Assembly (NCBI RefSeq): GCF_001663775.1
Contig: NZ_KV467168.1
Coordinates: forward strand, 3,090,780 to 3,154,779
DNA: 64,000 nt
Direction: 5' to 3'
From: Arthrobacter sp. B6
GTDB taxonomy: Bacteria > Actinomycetota > Actinomycetes > Actinomycetales > Micrococcaceae
This document shows, one piece after another, positions 7,865 through 17,062 of this stretch. A program made the translations under genes and the position numbers. Every line of letters starts with the position of its first letter. Position 1 is the first letter of the stretch. Under the pieces are notes generated by a model that saw nothing but the letters and a program-made list of their open reading frames with translations, was not told the DNA's origin and made no database searches.

Positions 7865-9346
7865 TTAGCCGATTTTGTTGGCTGCTTCGGCGTCGGAGAG
7901 CGGGGCGGTACCGAGGTTGGCGCGGAGTTTGGCGCCGAGTTCGGCGTCGACGTTGGTCCAGTACTGGATGGCGCGTTCCTTGATGCCGGGGCTCTTCACG
8001 CCGCCCACGGCACCGGTGATGGTGTCCAGGAAGCGGGCCTTGGCGGCGTCGTCGTAGACTTCGCGGTAGAGCGTGCCGGCCTGGCCGAAGTCGCTGTCCT
8101 CGGCGTGCAGGGTGTGCGCGGAGAGGGTCAGTTCGCCGTCGTTCTCCCAGCCGCCGGCCGGGTTCTGGGGCTCAACGGCGGCCGGGCCGCCCACGGTGTT
8201 CGGGGCGTAGACCGGGACGGTGGGGGCGTTGAACAGGTAGCGTCCGGCGCCGTCCTGGCTGTAGTTGTTGACCTCGTTCTTGGGCTGGTTGACCGGGATC
8301 TGGGCGTGGTTGGTGCCCACGCGGTAGCGGTGCGCGTCGGCGTAGGAGAAGATGCGGGCCTGCAGCATCTTGTCCGGGGACGCGGCGATGCCGGGCACGA
8401 AGTTCGACGGCGCGAAGGTGGCCTGTTCGATCTGCGCGAAGTAGTTCTCCGGGTTCTTGTTCAGTTCCATGGTGCCGACCTTGATCAGCGGGTAGTCCGC
8501 GTGCGGCCAGACCTTGGTGAGGTCGAACGGGTTGAACCGGTAGGTCTTGGCGTCCTCGTACGGCATGACCTGGACGTGCAGGTCCCAGGAGGGGAAGTTG
8601 CCGGCTTCGATGTTTTCGGCCAGGTCGCGGATGTAGAAGTCCGCGTCGGAGCCGGCCAGTTCCTCGGCGCGGTCACCGGTGATGGTGTTCACGCCCTGGT
8701 TGGACTTGAAGTGGTACTTGACCCAGAAGCGTTCGCCCGCGGCGTTGATCCACTGGTAGGTGTGTGAGCCGTAGCCCTGCATTTCGCGCCAGGAGGCGGG
8801 CAGGCCGCGGTCGCCCATGAGCCAGGTGACCTGGTGCGCGGACTCGGGGGACAGGGTCCAGAAGTCCCACTGCATGTCCGCGTCGCGCAGGTGGGTGCCC
8901 GGGAGGCGCTTCTGGGAGTGGATGAAGTCCGGGAACTTGATGCCGTCGCGGATGAAGAACACCGGGGTGTTGTTGCCCACGAGGTCGTAGTTGCCCTCGG
9001 AGGTGTAGAACTTCACGGCGAAACCGCGCGGGTCCCGCCAGGTGTCAGGGGAGCCGTTCTCGCCCGCGACGGAGGAGAAACGGATCAGCATCTCGGTCTC
9101 AACGCCCGGCTGCAGGAACGCGGCCTTGGTGTAGGCCGAGATGTCCTCGGTGGCCGTGAACGTGCCGAACGCGCCGCCGCCCTTGGCGTGCACTACGCGC
9201 TCCGGCACCCGCTCGCGGTTGAACTGGGCAAGCTTCTCCACCAGGTAGTGGTCAGTCAGGATGATGGCACCGTCGGCACCAACTGACTTCGAATGCGCGT
9301 CGGACGTAACCGGCGCACCTGACTGGGTCGTTGAAATGGCAGTCAT
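7865..9346 (-). CDS. katA: Monofunctional haem catalase
   Basis: A 493-residue clade-3-sized catalase that converts H2O2 to water and oxygen. The distal His lies in [14 protein letters not shown], the conserved core [20 protein letters not shown] follows, and the proximal haem Tyr is in [14 protein letters not shown]. An ATG preceded by AGGAG fixes the start. It lies 29 bases after moaE on the same strand, at the end of the formaldehyde/molybdenum-cofactor gene line. Dimethylglycine oxidase and sarcosine oxidase encoded in this window both release H2O2, so a catalase here makes metabolic sense. Confidence 0.96.
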   Translation of the reverse strand: MTAISTTQSGAPVTSDAHSKSVGADGAIILTDHYLVEKLAQFNRERVPERVVHAKGGGAFGTFTATEDISAYTKAAFLQPGVETEMLIRFSSVAGENGSPDTWRDPRGFAVKFYTSEGNYDLVGNNTPVFFIRDGIKFPDFIHSQKRLPGTHLRDADMQWDFWTLSPESAHQVTWLMGDRGLPASWREMQGYGSHTYQWINAAGERFWVKYHFKSNQGVNTITGDRAEELAGSDADFYIRDLAENIEAGNFPSWDLHVQVMPYEDAKTYRFNPFDLTKVWPHADYPLIKVGTMELNKNPENYFAQIEQATFAPSNFVPGIAASPDKMLQARIFSYADAHRYRVGTNHAQIPVNQPKNEVNNYSQDGAGRYLFNAPTVPVYAPNTVGGPAAVEPQNPAGGWENDGELTLSAHTLHAEDSDFGQAGTLYREVYDDAAKARFLDTITGAVGGVKSPGIKERAIQYWTNVDAELGAKLRANLGTAPLSDAEAANKIG

Positions 9347-9365
9347 TTTTCTCCTATTTCTTGGC

Positions 9366-9378
9366 TAAACAATGTTTA
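9366..9378. promoter_or_regulatory. Short palindrome between moaE and katA
   Basis: TAAACA-A-TGTTTA is a perfect dyad covering the moaE stop codon, 20 bases upstream of katA. It may be an operator for katA or chance; nothing else supports it. Confidence 0.25.
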
Positions 9379-9849
9379 AGGGGCAGCTGTTGGATGGCCT
9401 GCGCCAACCCATTCCACGGTGCCGTCCGTAAAGAACTGCTCTTTCCAGATCGGTACGCGGGCCTTGATGCGGTCCACAAGCTCTGAACACACAGCAAAGG
9501 CCTGGCCGCGGTGGGCTGCCGAGACGGCGCAGACGAGTGCGGGGTCACCTACACGGAGCATCCCCACCCGGTGGGCAGCCCAGATGCGGACCGGCATTTC
9601 CGCCTCCCCGGTATGTTCCGCAGCAAGTTCTTCCACGAGTCCGGCCAGGACCTGATGTGCGGTGGGGTGGGCCGAATAACTTAGTCGGGCAACCGACTTT
9701 CCGTTGTCGTGGTTGCGCACCACTCCGCTGAAGCTGACAACGGCGCCTGCTTCGTCACCCTCGACCGCGGCCGTCGCCCGGTCCACGGAGATGGGGTCGC
9801 TGCTGAGCTCGGCGAGGACAACGTCAAAGCCGGGCATGGTTTTCCTCAC
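9376..9849 (-). CDS. moaE: Molybdopterin synthase large subunit MoaE
   Basis: A 157-residue MoaE protein, the catalytic subunit that inserts sulfur into precursor Z to make molybdopterin. Family features visible are GAVVSFSGVVRNHDNGKSV near residue 35, LSYSAHPTAHQVL, an AAHRVGMLRVGDPALVCAVS core and the C-terminal KARVPIWKEQFFTDGTVEWV with the active-site Lys. The gene overlaps the end of fdhD by 14-26 bases depending on whether M1 or M5 is used. No moaD is visible nearby. It presumably supports the molybdenum formate dehydrogenase at 14721-17048. Confidence 0.93.
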   Translation of the reverse strand: MRKTMPGFDVVLAELSSDPISVDRATAAVEGDEAGAVVSFSGVVRNHDNGKSVARLSYSAHPTAHQVLAGLVEELAAEHTGEAEMPVRIWAAHRVGMLRVGDPALVCAVSAAHRGQAFAVCSELVDRIKARVPIWKEQFFTDGTVEWVGAGHPTAAP

Positions 9850-10696
9850 GGCTCACCTTCCGCGGACGGTCCACCCTTTCGCGTCCCGCGTAGACATTCA
9901 GGCTGTGCCCCCTGCTGAATCCCACTAACGTCACACCGGTTTCGGCTGCGAGGTCAGCGGCCAGGCTTGACGGTGCGCTCACGGCTGACAGGACGGGTAT
10001 CCCGGCCAGGGCGGCTTTCTGGACAAGCTCGAAGGACGCCCGCCCCGAAACCTGGAGCACGGTGCCGCTCAGCGGCAGCAGGTCCTGGCGAAGGGCCCAC
10101 CCCACCACCTTGTCGACCGCGTTGTGGCGGCCGACGTCTTCCCGAAGGCAAAGCAGTTCCGGGCTCGTACCGTCCACTTTGAACAGGCCGGCGGCATGGA
10201 CGCCGCCGGTCTTGTCGAACAGGCCTTGTGCCTCGCGAAGCCGCTCGGGGAGTTCGGCAAGGGCGTCCAGGGGTATCCGCAGCGCGTCCTGGGAAGGATC
10301 GAAGTGGAGGGTCTTGCGGACGGCTTCGATGGAGTCGGTCCCGCAGATGCCGCATGAGCTTGAAGTGTAGACATGCCGCATAGTGTCCGGCATGGGTACA
10401 TCTGGCCTTAGTTGGGCGTCGATGACGTTGAACGACTGGGCGCCGCCGGCATCTCCGGCACAGAAACGCAGCGAGATGAGCTCGGATTGGGCACGGATGA
10501 TGCCTTCAGACACCAGGAATCCGGCCACAAGATCAAAGTCGTCCCCGGGGGTTCTCATGGTGACCGCGAAGGAGCGGCCGCCAATGCGGATTTCCAGGGG
10601 CTCCTCAGCAGCGAGTTCGTCTTCCTTGAACCGCACCGGGTATTCAGTGCCGGAACCGTCCAGGCGGAAGCGGTGGATCTTGCGGCGCTGTGTCAT
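9824..10696 (-). CDS. fdhD: Formate dehydrogenase accessory sulfurtransferase FdhD
   Basis: FdhD delivers sulfur from a cysteine desulfurase to the molybdenum cofactor of formate dehydrogenases. The frame is open from 10933, but the conserved protein begins MTQRRKIHRFRLDG, whose ATG overlaps the moeA stop as ATGA; a Met three codons earlier (10705) is the alternative. Family features are RIGGRSFAVTMRTPGDDFDLVAGFL, the TSSSCGICGTDSIEAV segment holding the sulfur-carrying Cys pair, and VGRHNAVDKVVGWAL. Placement among moeA, moaE and fdhA, in the same gene line as the formate dehydrogenase, supports the role. Confidence 0.94.
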   Translation of the reverse strand: MTQRRKIHRFRLDGSGTEYPVRFKEDELAAEEPLEIRIGGRSFAVTMRTPGDDFDLVAGFLVSEGIIRAQSELISLRFCAGDAGGAQSFNVIDAQLRPDVPMPDTMRHVYTSSSCGICGTDSIEAVRKTLHFDPSQDALRIPLDALAELPERLREAQGLFDKTGGVHAAGLFKVDGTSPELLCLREDVGRHNAVDKVVGWALRQDLLPLSGTVLQVSGRASFELVQKAALAGIPVLSAVSAPSSLAADLAAETGVTLVGFSRGHSLNVYAGRERVDRPRKVSREENHARL

Positions 10697-12009
10697 GCGT
10701 GCCATGCGGTGCTCCGTGCTCGGTTGGTGGTGGAGATGATCGACCCGTTGGGCTCCGTCCAGGGCAGTGGGAGCACAGGAACAGGCTCGCCGGACTGGAC
10801 TCCGCCAGGAGGAACAGCCATGACGCCGTCGGCCCAGGCCAGTCCACGCATCATGCCTGGCCCCGTGTGCGAGGCGGGGAATGCCAGGCCCTCGATGAAC
10901 GTGCACGGAATCAGGCGCGTACGGCCAGGGCACGGATCAACGTCAGCGGCGGAAGTCACCTGTCCGACGGCGCTCAGGGACCTGCCTCCGAGTGCCTCCA
11001 GCAGCGGTGAACCAATGGTGATGAGGGCCATCATGGCTGCCAACGGATTACCGGGCAGTCCGACGACGAAGCGGCCGTCCGGGAGCCCGGCCAGGACAGC
11101 CGGGTGGCCGGGCCGCATGGCGACGCCGTCCAGCAGCAGCTCGCCGCCCAGAGCCGCGATCGCGGCGCGAAAATGATCTGTGCCGGAACAGCCGGTTCCC
11201 CCAGTGGTTATGGTCACGTCCGGCAGCCGCCCGGAAAACCCTTCTGAACCGCCAAGTGCCGCGAGCCATTCGTCGTAGGAATCCCCGATCCGCAGGGAGC
11301 CGGCGGTGGTGCCCCCCAGAAGGGAAATGACCGTGCCCAGCTGGGGACCGAAAGTGTCCCTGACGTACCCTGGATCCGGAACGCCCGAGGTGACCACTTC
11401 GGAACCGGTCATGACGATTCCGACCATCGGCTTGGCCTGCACCTGCAGAGTGTCGTGGCCAGCCACGGCGGCGAGGGCAATGTGTCCCGGGTTCAGTTTT
11501 GTGCCGGCGGGGATCAGCACTTCACCGGCCGAAGCTTCTTGGCCCGCGGGGCGGATGTGCTGGCCCGGCCACGGCTCGCCCTGCTTTGCGTTGTCATTGA
11601 GCAGCAGGAGCGGGCGGCCATCAGCGTCTTGGTGGATCTGGCCGCTTTCCTTGCGGAGGATCGATTGGGCGCCGGAAGGTACCAGTCCGCCGGTGGCGAT
11701 GACGCTGGCCTGCCCGGGGAACAAAAAGGGCCCAGGGTCGGTAAGGATCCATGGACCGATGCCATTGACGGCCCAGCCGTCCATGGCAGAGGAGTCGTAG
11801 TGGGGGAGTTCCTGCAGGGCGGCGACTTCGCGGACCAGGGTGTAGCCGGCCGCCGAGTGGAGCGGCGCATCCACCGGCGCGAGCGGGACAGCGGAATCGA
11901 AGGCCAGCTGCCGGGCTTCGGCCCACGTAGGGGCGGGATCTCGCGCGGCGCGCCAGACGGAGTGCAACTCCGAAGCGCGGCCGTCGGTGTCGATTTCTCG
12001 GGCGAGCAA
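10693..12009 (-). CDS. moeA: Molybdopterin molybdenumtransferase MoeA
   Basis: MoeA inserts molybdate into adenylated molybdopterin. Visible features: VPLAPVDAPLHSAAGYTL, the SAMDGWAVNG motif, VGIVMTGSEVV, TTGGTGCSGTDHFRAA and FVVGLPGNPLAAMMAL. The frame can be opened at GTG 12078, but that codon lies in the loop of a 19-bp-stem hairpin and has no good ribosome site. A TTG at 12009 is preceded by AAAGGGGG and gives MLAREIDTDGRASELHSVW, so it is preferred. The stop overlaps fdhD as ATGA. Confidence 0.9.
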   Translation of the reverse strand: MLAREIDTDGRASELHSVWRAARDPAPTWAEARQLAFDSAVPLAPVDAPLHSAAGYTLVREVAALQELPHYDSSAMDGWAVNGIGPWILTDPGPFLFPGQASVIATGGLVPSGAQSILRKESGQIHQDADGRPLLLLNDNAKQGEPWPGQHIRPAGQEASAGEVLIPAGTKLNPGHIALAAVAGHDTLQVQAKPMVGIVMTGSEVVTSGVPDPGYVRDTFGPQLGTVISLLGGTTAGSLRIGDSYDEWLAALGGSEGFSGRLPDVTITTGGTGCSGTDHFRAAIAALGGELLLDGVAMRPGHPAVLAGLPDGRFVVGLPGNPLAAMMALITIGSPLLEALGGRSLSAVGQVTSAADVDPCPGRTRLIPCTFIEGLAFPASHTGPGMMRGLAWADGVMAVPPGGVQSGEPVPVLPLPWTEPNGSIISTTNRARSTAWHA

Positions 12010-12046
12010 CGGTGCCCCCTTTTCTAAACTTAGTGGTGCGCTGAAA

Positions 12047-12110
12047 GGTGGGGCCGGGGACTGTGAGGGTTGCACCACGCGGTACTTGCCCCACAGTCCC
12101 CGGCCCCACC
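12047..12110 (-). terminator. Large hairpin between fdhA and moeA
   Basis: A perfect 19-bp inverted repeat: GGTGGGGCCGGGGACTGTG (12047-12065) and its complement at 12092-12110, with a 26-base loop. It begins 10 bases after the fdhA stop, so it probably ends or attenuates the fdhA message. No T tract follows on the minus strand beyond TTTCAG. Confidence 0.7.
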
Positions 12111-12120
12111 AGTTGGGGTA

Positions 12121-13338
12121 CTAGGCCTTGATGTATCCGTTCGGGTTCAGCACGAATTTCGTCGCCGAGCCGGCGTCGAATTCGGCGTAGCCGCGCGGTG
12201 CGTCCTCCAGCGGGATCGCTGTGGCGTTAACTGCCTTGGCGATCTGGACCTTGTCATGCAGGATGGCCATCATCAGCTGGCGGTTGTAAGACATGACCGG
12301 GCACTGTCCGGTGGTGAAGGACAGGGACTTTGCCCATCCCGTGCCCAATGACAGCGACAGGGAGCCGTGCTTGGCTGCGTCGTCGATTCCACCCGGGTCG
12401 CCGGTGACGTACAGCCCGGGGATGCCCAGGGCCCCACCTGCGGCTGTAATGTCCATCAGGGAATTCAGCACGGTGGCCGGAGCCTCGTGGGATGCATCCT
12501 TGCCATGGCCACGGGCTTCGAAGCCCACAGCGTCGACGCCGCAGTCCACCTCAGGAACGCCAAGGATCTGCTCGATCTGGTCCTTCGGATCTCCGTTGGA
12601 GACGTTCACCGTCTCGCACCCGAAGGAGCGGGCCTGCGCCAGCCGGTCTTCGTTCATGTCACCGACAATCACGACGGCGGCACCAAGCAACTGCGCGCCG
12701 ACGGCGGCGGCGAGGCCGACCGGGCCGGCTCCGGCGATGTACACGGTGGACCCGACGCCGACTCCGGCTGTGACGGCGCCGTGGAACCCGGTGGGGAAGA
12801 TATCGGAGAGCATGGTCAGGTCCATGATCTTTTCCAGGGCCTGGTCGCGGTCCGGGAACCTGAGCAGGTTCCAGTCAGCGTAGGGGACGAGCACGTATTC
12901 TGCCTGGCCACCCACCCAGCCGCCCATGTCCACGTAACCGTAGGCGCTGCCCGGGCGGTCCGGGTTGACGTTCAGGCAGATGCCGGTCTTGCGCTCCTTG
13001 CAGTTCCGGCACCGGCCACAGGAGATGTTGAAAGGCACGGAGACGATGTCTCCGACCTTGATGAACTCCACATCCGGACCGACTTCCACCACTTCGCCGG
13101 TGATTTCATGTCCGAGGACGAGGTCCTGGGGAGCGGTGGTGCGGCCGCGCACCATGTGCTGGTCCGAGCCGCAGATGTTGGTTGTCACCGTGCGCAGGAT
13201 CGCACCGTGGGGTACTTTCCGGCCGACGTTGGCCGGATTGACGCCAGGCCCGTCTTTCAGTTCGAACGTCGGGTAGTCGGTATTGATGATTTCGACGACA
13301 CCGGGTTCCTTGTAGGCGACCGCTCTATTTCCTGACAT
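12121..13338 (-). CDS. fdhA: Glutathione-independent formaldehyde dehydrogenase
   Basis: A zinc alcohol-dehydrogenase-family protein of the Pseudomonas putida FdhA type that oxidises formaldehyde to formate with NAD+ and no thiol cofactor. Features: TTNICGSDQHMVRGRT with the catalytic zinc Cys, GHEITGEVVEVG, the structural-zinc CGRCRNCKERKTGIC cluster and the IAGAGPVGLAAAVGAQLLG NAD fold. The start MSGNRAVAYKEPG at 13338 follows AAAGGAG; an in-frame ATG at 13410 would add 24 unlikely residues. Formaldehyde from the Rieske demethylase is the likely substrate. A structured leader of about 200 bases precedes it. Confidence 0.93.
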   Translation of the reverse strand: MSGNRAVAYKEPGVVEIINTDYPTFELKDGPGVNPANVGRKVPHGAILRTVTTNICGSDQHMVRGRTTAPQDLVLGHEITGEVVEVGPDVEFIKVGDIVSVPFNISCGRCRNCKERKTGICLNVNPDRPGSAYGYVDMGGWVGGQAEYVLVPYADWNLLRFPDRDQALEKIMDLTMLSDIFPTGFHGAVTAGVGVGSTVYIAGAGPVGLAAAVGAQLLGAAVVIVGDMNEDRLAQARSFGCETVNVSNGDPKDQIEQILGVPEVDCGVDAVGFEARGHGKDASHEAPATVLNSLMDITAAGGALGIPGLYVTGDPGGIDDAAKHGSLSLSLGTGWAKSLSFTTGQCPVMSYNRQLMMAILHDKVQIAKAVNATAIPLEDAPRGYAEFDAGSATKFVLNPNGYIKA

Positions 13339-13380
13339 GGACACTCCTTTGGCTACGGGGGTGGTGCTGGGATTTCGTGC

Positions 13381-13580
13381 CAGGCCCGCCATTGTCGGAT
13401 TGCCTTGCACTGGTCCGGCAAAGTTGCCGGCGCTGCCCCGTTGCCCGAAAGCGGTGCTTCGATGAGGATACCTCCCCAGGTTTCAGGCCATCGAAGCACC
13501 ATTCACGGGTACGGGACAGATCATCCTTCGCGAGGACGAAGGCTGTCAGTGGGATGCGGCGCCGGTTGGCACAGCATCCC
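13381..13580 (-). promoter_or_regulatory. Multi-hairpin leader of fdhA, candidate structured RNA
   Basis: Between the glcG-like stop and fdhA the minus strand can form four hairpins: GGGATGC/GCATCCC (13551-13557 with 13574-13580), CCTTCG/CGAAGG (13525-13530 with 13537-13542), a perfect 12-bp GGTGCTTCGATG/CATCGAAGCACC (13453-13464 with 13489-13500), and CCGGCAA-type CCGGCA/TGCCGG near 13410-13426. I recognise no known riboswitch class. One of the stems may simply terminate the upstream gene. Confidence 0.4.
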
Positions 13581-13588
13581 GGTCCTTC

Positions 13589-13993
13589 CTAGCGCTGGGC
13601 AGCGGCGCCCGCGGAAGCTACGGTGTGGTCGTTCTCCACGGTGCTGCCGCTGACGCCGATCGCACCGATGATGGTGCCGTCCCCATCGTGCAGCGGGAGT
13701 CCGCCCGGGAACGTGATGAGTCCGCCATTGGAGTGTTCGATGTTGAACAGCGGGCCGCCTGGCTGGGACAGTTCACCGATCGATCCCGTGGCCATGTCGA
13801 AGTAGCGGGCAGTGCGGGCCTTCTTGATGGAAATGTCGATGCTGCCGAGCCAGGCACCGTCCATGCGGGTGAAGGCCTTGAGGTTGCCTCCGGCGTCCAC
13901 CACCGCGATGTTCATTGCAGTGCCGGTTTCGCGGGCCGACTCGCGGGCGGCGCCGAGGACGGCATCGGCCTGGGCTTGAGTGATATCAGACAT
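13589..13993 (-). CDS. GlcG/HbpS-family (DUF336) protein
   Basis: A 134-residue protein of the GlcG/HbpS family: [48 protein letters not shown] and the ending [19 protein letters not shown] are typical. Members bind haem or cobalamin or sit beside glycolate and aldehyde-metabolising enzymes, and the biochemical role is poorly defined. It is the first gene of the minus-strand line glcG-like, fdhA, moeA, fdhD, moaE. The upstream region carries a TGATATATC-type site shared with the other one-carbon promoters. No secretion signal is seen, so it is probably cytoplasmic, unlike secreted HbpS. Confidence 0.85.
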   Translation of the reverse strand: MSDITQAQADAVLGAARESARETGTAMNIAVVDAGGNLKAFTRMDGAWLGSIDISIKKARTARYFDMATGSIGELSQPGGPLFNIEHSNGGLITFPGGLPLHDGDGTIIGAIGVSGSTVENDHTVASAGAAAQR

Positions 13994-14046
13994 TGCTTCT
14001 CCCTTGATGGTGTCTGGTGGGGTGGGGCTGAGCTGTGCGAAAAGGG

Positions 14047-14080
14047 CTGATATTTTTACATATGCAGTAACGATATATCA
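14047..14080. promoter_or_regulatory. TGATATATC-type operator upstream of the glcG-like/fdhA genes
   Basis: On the minus strand the region reads ACTGATATATCG and, 20 bases on, AAAATATCAG. The sequence matches the motif found at the metF/gntR, purU/gntR and glyA promoters. It lies 54-87 bases upstream of the GlcG-like start. Confidence 0.5.
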
Positions 14081-14121
14081 GTACATCGTAGGGCAGCCCA
14101 AAGGTCATGTCTAGGGATTTC

Positions 14122-14724
14122 TTAGCGGCCGTGGATCAGGCTCAGCGCCTCGGCCCGGGCCGCCGGCAGGCGCAGTTCACCGCGGACTGCGGACGTGATG
14201 GTCTTTGCCCCCGGCTTGCGGATACCCCGCATGGACATGCACAGGTGCTCGCACTCGACCACCACAATTGCGCCGAGCGGCCGCAGCGAGGTGACCAGCG
14301 CGTCCACCACCTGCGTTGTCAGCCGTTCCTGAACCTGCGGCCTTCGCGCGAAGACGTCCACCAGCCTTGCCAGCTTGCTGAGGCCGGTCACGAGTCCCTC
14401 GGCGGACGGGATGTAGCCCACATGTGCCACGCCATGGAACGGCACCAGGTGATGCTCGCAGGTGGAATAGAACGGGATGTCCTTGACGATGACCATTTCA
14501 CCGTGGCCGAGGTCGAAGGTCCTGTCCAGGACGGCAAGGGGATCCTCATGGAGCCCGCCAAACATTTCCGCGGCGGCGCGTGCCACGCGGGCCGGAGTGT
14601 CCGCCAGTCCGGGCCTTTCCGGGTCCTCCCCGATGGCCAGAAGATATTCGCGGACAGCCCGTTCCACCCTTGGCCCGTCGACGCCCTTGGCATCGATTTT
14701 TTCCGTCGTCAGGACAGCGCTCAC
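14122..14724 (-). CDS. folE: GTP cyclohydrolase I
   Basis: A 200-residue FolE that converts GTP to dihydroneopterin triphosphate, the first step to folate. The zinc ligands are in [22 protein letters not shown] and [42 protein letters not shown] is the usual N-terminal helix. The ATG overlaps the stop of the formate dehydrogenase gene by four bases, so the two are coupled. A folate gene in a one-carbon catabolic operon suggests raising the tetrahydrofolate pool when methyl groups are being removed. Whether another folE exists in the genome cannot be seen. Confidence 0.95.
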   Translation of the reverse strand: MSAVLTTEKIDAKGVDGPRVERAVREYLLAIGEDPERPGLADTPARVARAAAEMFGGLHEDPLAVLDRTFDLGHGEMVIVKDIPFYSTCEHHLVPFHGVAHVGYIPSAEGLVTGLSKLARLVDVFARRPQVQERLTTQVVDALVTSLRPLGAIVVVECEHLCMSMRGIRKPGAKTITSAVRGELRLPAARAEALSLIHGR

Positions 14725-17048
14725 GATTCGGCCCGCTCCAGCCGCACGATAACGGACTTGGACGTCGGTGTCCCGCTCGTGTCGGCTACGGAATCAAGCG
14801 GCACGAGGACGTTGGTTTCCGGGTAGTAAGCCGCCGCGCAGCCCTTGGGCGTCGAGTATGAAACGATGCGGAAGTTTTCGGCCCGGCGTTCGGTCCCCTG
14901 GAATTCGGAGATGAGGTGAACCATGTCCCCGTCCGTGAACCCCAGCTCAGTAATGTCGTCGGCATTGATCATCACGACTCGGCGCCCGCCATGGATGCCC
15001 CGGTAGCGGTCATCCTTGCCGTAGATGGTGGTGTTGTACTGGTCATGGGAGCGCAGGGTCTGGAGGACGAGGCGTCCCGCGGGGACCCTGATGAATTCCA
15101 GTTCGTTGCCTGTGAAGTGGGCCTTGCCCGAAGCGGTGTCGAACTTCCTGGCGTCCCGGGGCGGGTGGGGAAGGACGAACCCGCCAGGGTTCTGGATCCG
15201 TTCCTCGAAATTCTCGAAGCCGCTGAGGACCGCCTCGATGTGTTTCCTGATGATGGAGTAGTCGTCCCTCATGGCAAGCCAGTCGGCTTTGGGGGTATTG
15301 GGCAGCCGGCGGTTGTCGCTGTCGGTGAAGAGTCTGTGGGCGATGTTGCACACGATGGCCACCTCGGAATGGAGGTGCTCACTGGCGGGCTTAAGGCGTC
15401 CGCGGGAGGCGTGCACCGCACTCATGGAATCCTCCACGGTCACCCTCTGGTCGCCCGTGCGCTGGGTGTCCTTCTCGGTACGCCCGAGTGTCGGAAGAAT
15501 CAGCGCACGACGGCCCGTCGATACGTGGGAATGGTTCAGTTTCGTGGAGATCTGCACCGTCAGGCGGGTGTTCGCCAGCGCCTGTTCCGTGACCTCTGAA
15601 TCCGGGGCCGCCCGCACGAAGTTGCCGCCCATGCCGATGAAAACGCGGACCTTGCCGTCCCGCATGGCGCGGATGGCGGCCACGGTGTCGAAGCCGTGTG
15701 CCCGGGGGGAGAGGAATTCGAACTCATGGTCAAGCCGGTCATGGAAGTTCTCCGGCATCTTCTCGAAGATGCCCATGGTCCGGTCACCCTGGACGTTGGA
15801 GTGGCCGCGGACGGGGCAGACCCCGGCTCCCGGTTTGCCGATGTTGCCCTGGAGAAGCAGGACGTTGACCACGTCGCGGAGGGTGGGAACCGAGTGCTTG
15901 TGCTGGGTCAGGCCCATGGCCCAGCAGACGATGGTGGCGCTCGAGGCCAGGAGCCGCTCGCCAGTGGACCTGATCTGTTCCAGTGTCAGTCCGGTGGCTT
16001 CGACGATGTCGTCCCATTCCGCCTTTTCGAGGTACCGCAGGTATTCGTCGATGCCCACGGTGTGGTCCTTGATGAATTCATGGTCCAGCACGGTGGGGAG
16101 GCCGGGTGTCTTGCGCCCTTGCGCTTCGGCTTCGAGAAGGTACTTGCCAAGCCCCTGGAAGAGGGCCTGATCCCCGCCGGCACGGATCTGGAGGAAGTCG
16201 TCGGTCAGCTGTGTGCCCACCACCATGCCGGAAATGTTCTGCGGATTCTCGAACCGAAGGAGCCCGGCCTCGGGAAGCGGATTCACGGAGATGATGACGG
16301 CGCCGTTCTTCTTCGCCTTCTCCAGCGCGCTGAGCATGCGCGGGTGGTTGGTGCCGGGATTTTGACCTGCAACGAAGATCAGCGACGCCGTCTCCAGGTC
16401 CGTGAGGCTGACGGAGCCTTTGCCGATGCCGATGGTTTCGACCAGGGCCGAGCCGGACGATTCGTGGCACATGTTGGAGCAGTCGGGCAAATTGTTTGTC
16501 CCGATGCCGCGAACGAGCAGCTGGTAGGCGAAGGCTGCCTCGTTCGATGTCCGCCCCGAGGTGTAGAAGACTGACTGGTCCGGGTGCTCCATGTCCCTGA
16601 TCTCCTGGGCGATCAGCTCGTAGGCGTCGTCCCACTCGATGGGCCTGTAGTGGGTGGCGCCTTCGTCAAGCAGCATCGGGTGCGTCAGCCGGCCCTGTTG
16701 GCCCAGCCAGTAGTCGTCGCGCGTTTTCAGGTCCGCAATGGAGTGCTCTGCAAAGAATTCGGGCGTGACGCGGCGGCGCGTGGCTTCTTCGGCCACCGCC
16801 TTGGCGCCGTTCTCGCAGAATTCCGCAGCATTGCGCTTTTCGTGTTCAGGCCAGGCACAGCCCATGCAGTCAAAGCCGTCAACCTGGTTGACTGCCAGGA
16901 GCGTCTGGATGCTGCGCAGCGGCCCCATCTGCTCAAGGGAAATCTTCAACGCGTTTGCAACAGCAGGAAGGCCGACCGCAGTCGTTTTGGGCTTAGTCAG
17001 GCTCAGCTTTGACTCGTCGATGTTCTGCTTGGGGGCTTTTGAAGCCAT
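14721..17048 (-). CDS. FdhF/YdeP-family molybdopterin oxidoreductase, probable formate dehydrogenase
   Basis: A 775-residue molybdenum enzyme of the YdeP branch. Cys61, Cys64 and Cys78 (DCMGCAWP and FCENG) are positioned to bind an iron-sulfur cluster. [11 protein letters not shown] around 189-199 holds the candidate molybdenum-ligand Cys194. Other features are [31 protein letters not shown] and the C-terminal molydopterin-binding domain ending in [21 protein letters not shown]. It is cytoplasmic, with no Tat signal. Together with FdhD, MoeA and MoaE it would oxidise formate from the PurU and FdhA routes to CO2. YdeP proteins are poorly characterised, so formate as substrate is inferred from context. 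The electron acceptor is unknown, as no beta or gamma subunit is encoded. Confidence 0.88.
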   Translation of the reverse strand: MASKAPKQNIDESKLSLTKPKTTAVGLPAVANALKISLEQMGPLRSIQTLLAVNQVDGFDCMGCAWPEHEKRNAAEFCENGAKAVAEEATRRRVTPEFFAEHSIADLKTRDDYWLGQQGRLTHPMLLDEGATHYRPIEWDDAYELIAQEIRDMEHPDQSVFYTSGRTSNEAAFAYQLLVRGIGTNNLPDCSNMCHESSGSALVETIGIGKGSVSLTDLETASLIFVAGQNPGTNHPRMLSALEKAKKNGAVIISVNPLPEAGLLRFENPQNISGMVVGTQLTDDFLQIRAGGDQALFQGLGKYLLEAEAQGRKTPGLPTVLDHEFIKDHTVGIDEYLRYLEKAEWDDIVEATGLTLEQIRSTGERLLASSATIVCWAMGLTQHKHSVPTLRDVVNVLLLQGNIGKPGAGVCPVRGHSNVQGDRTMGIFEKMPENFHDRLDHEFEFLSPRAHGFDTVAAIRAMRDGKVRVFIGMGGNFVRAAPDSEVTEQALANTRLTVQISTKLNHSHVSTGRRALILPTLGRTEKDTQRTGDQRVTVEDSMSAVHASRGRLKPASEHLHSEVAIVCNIAHRLFTDSDNRRLPNTPKADWLAMRDDYSIIRKHIEAVLSGFENFEERIQNPGGFVLPHPPRDARKFDTASGKAHFTGNELEFIRVPAGRLVLQTLRSHDQYNTTIYGKDDRYRGIHGGRRVVMINADDITELGFTDGDMVHLISEFQGTERRAENFRIVSYSTPKGCAAAYYPETNVLVPLDSVADTSGTPTSKSVIVRLERAES

Positions 17049-17062
17049 GGGGATCTTTCCCT

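Noticed and set aside
10694..10933. N-terminal extension of fdhD
   Set aside because: About 76 extra Arg/Pro/His-rich residues lie entirely within moeA; the conserved protein begins at the ATGA overlap.
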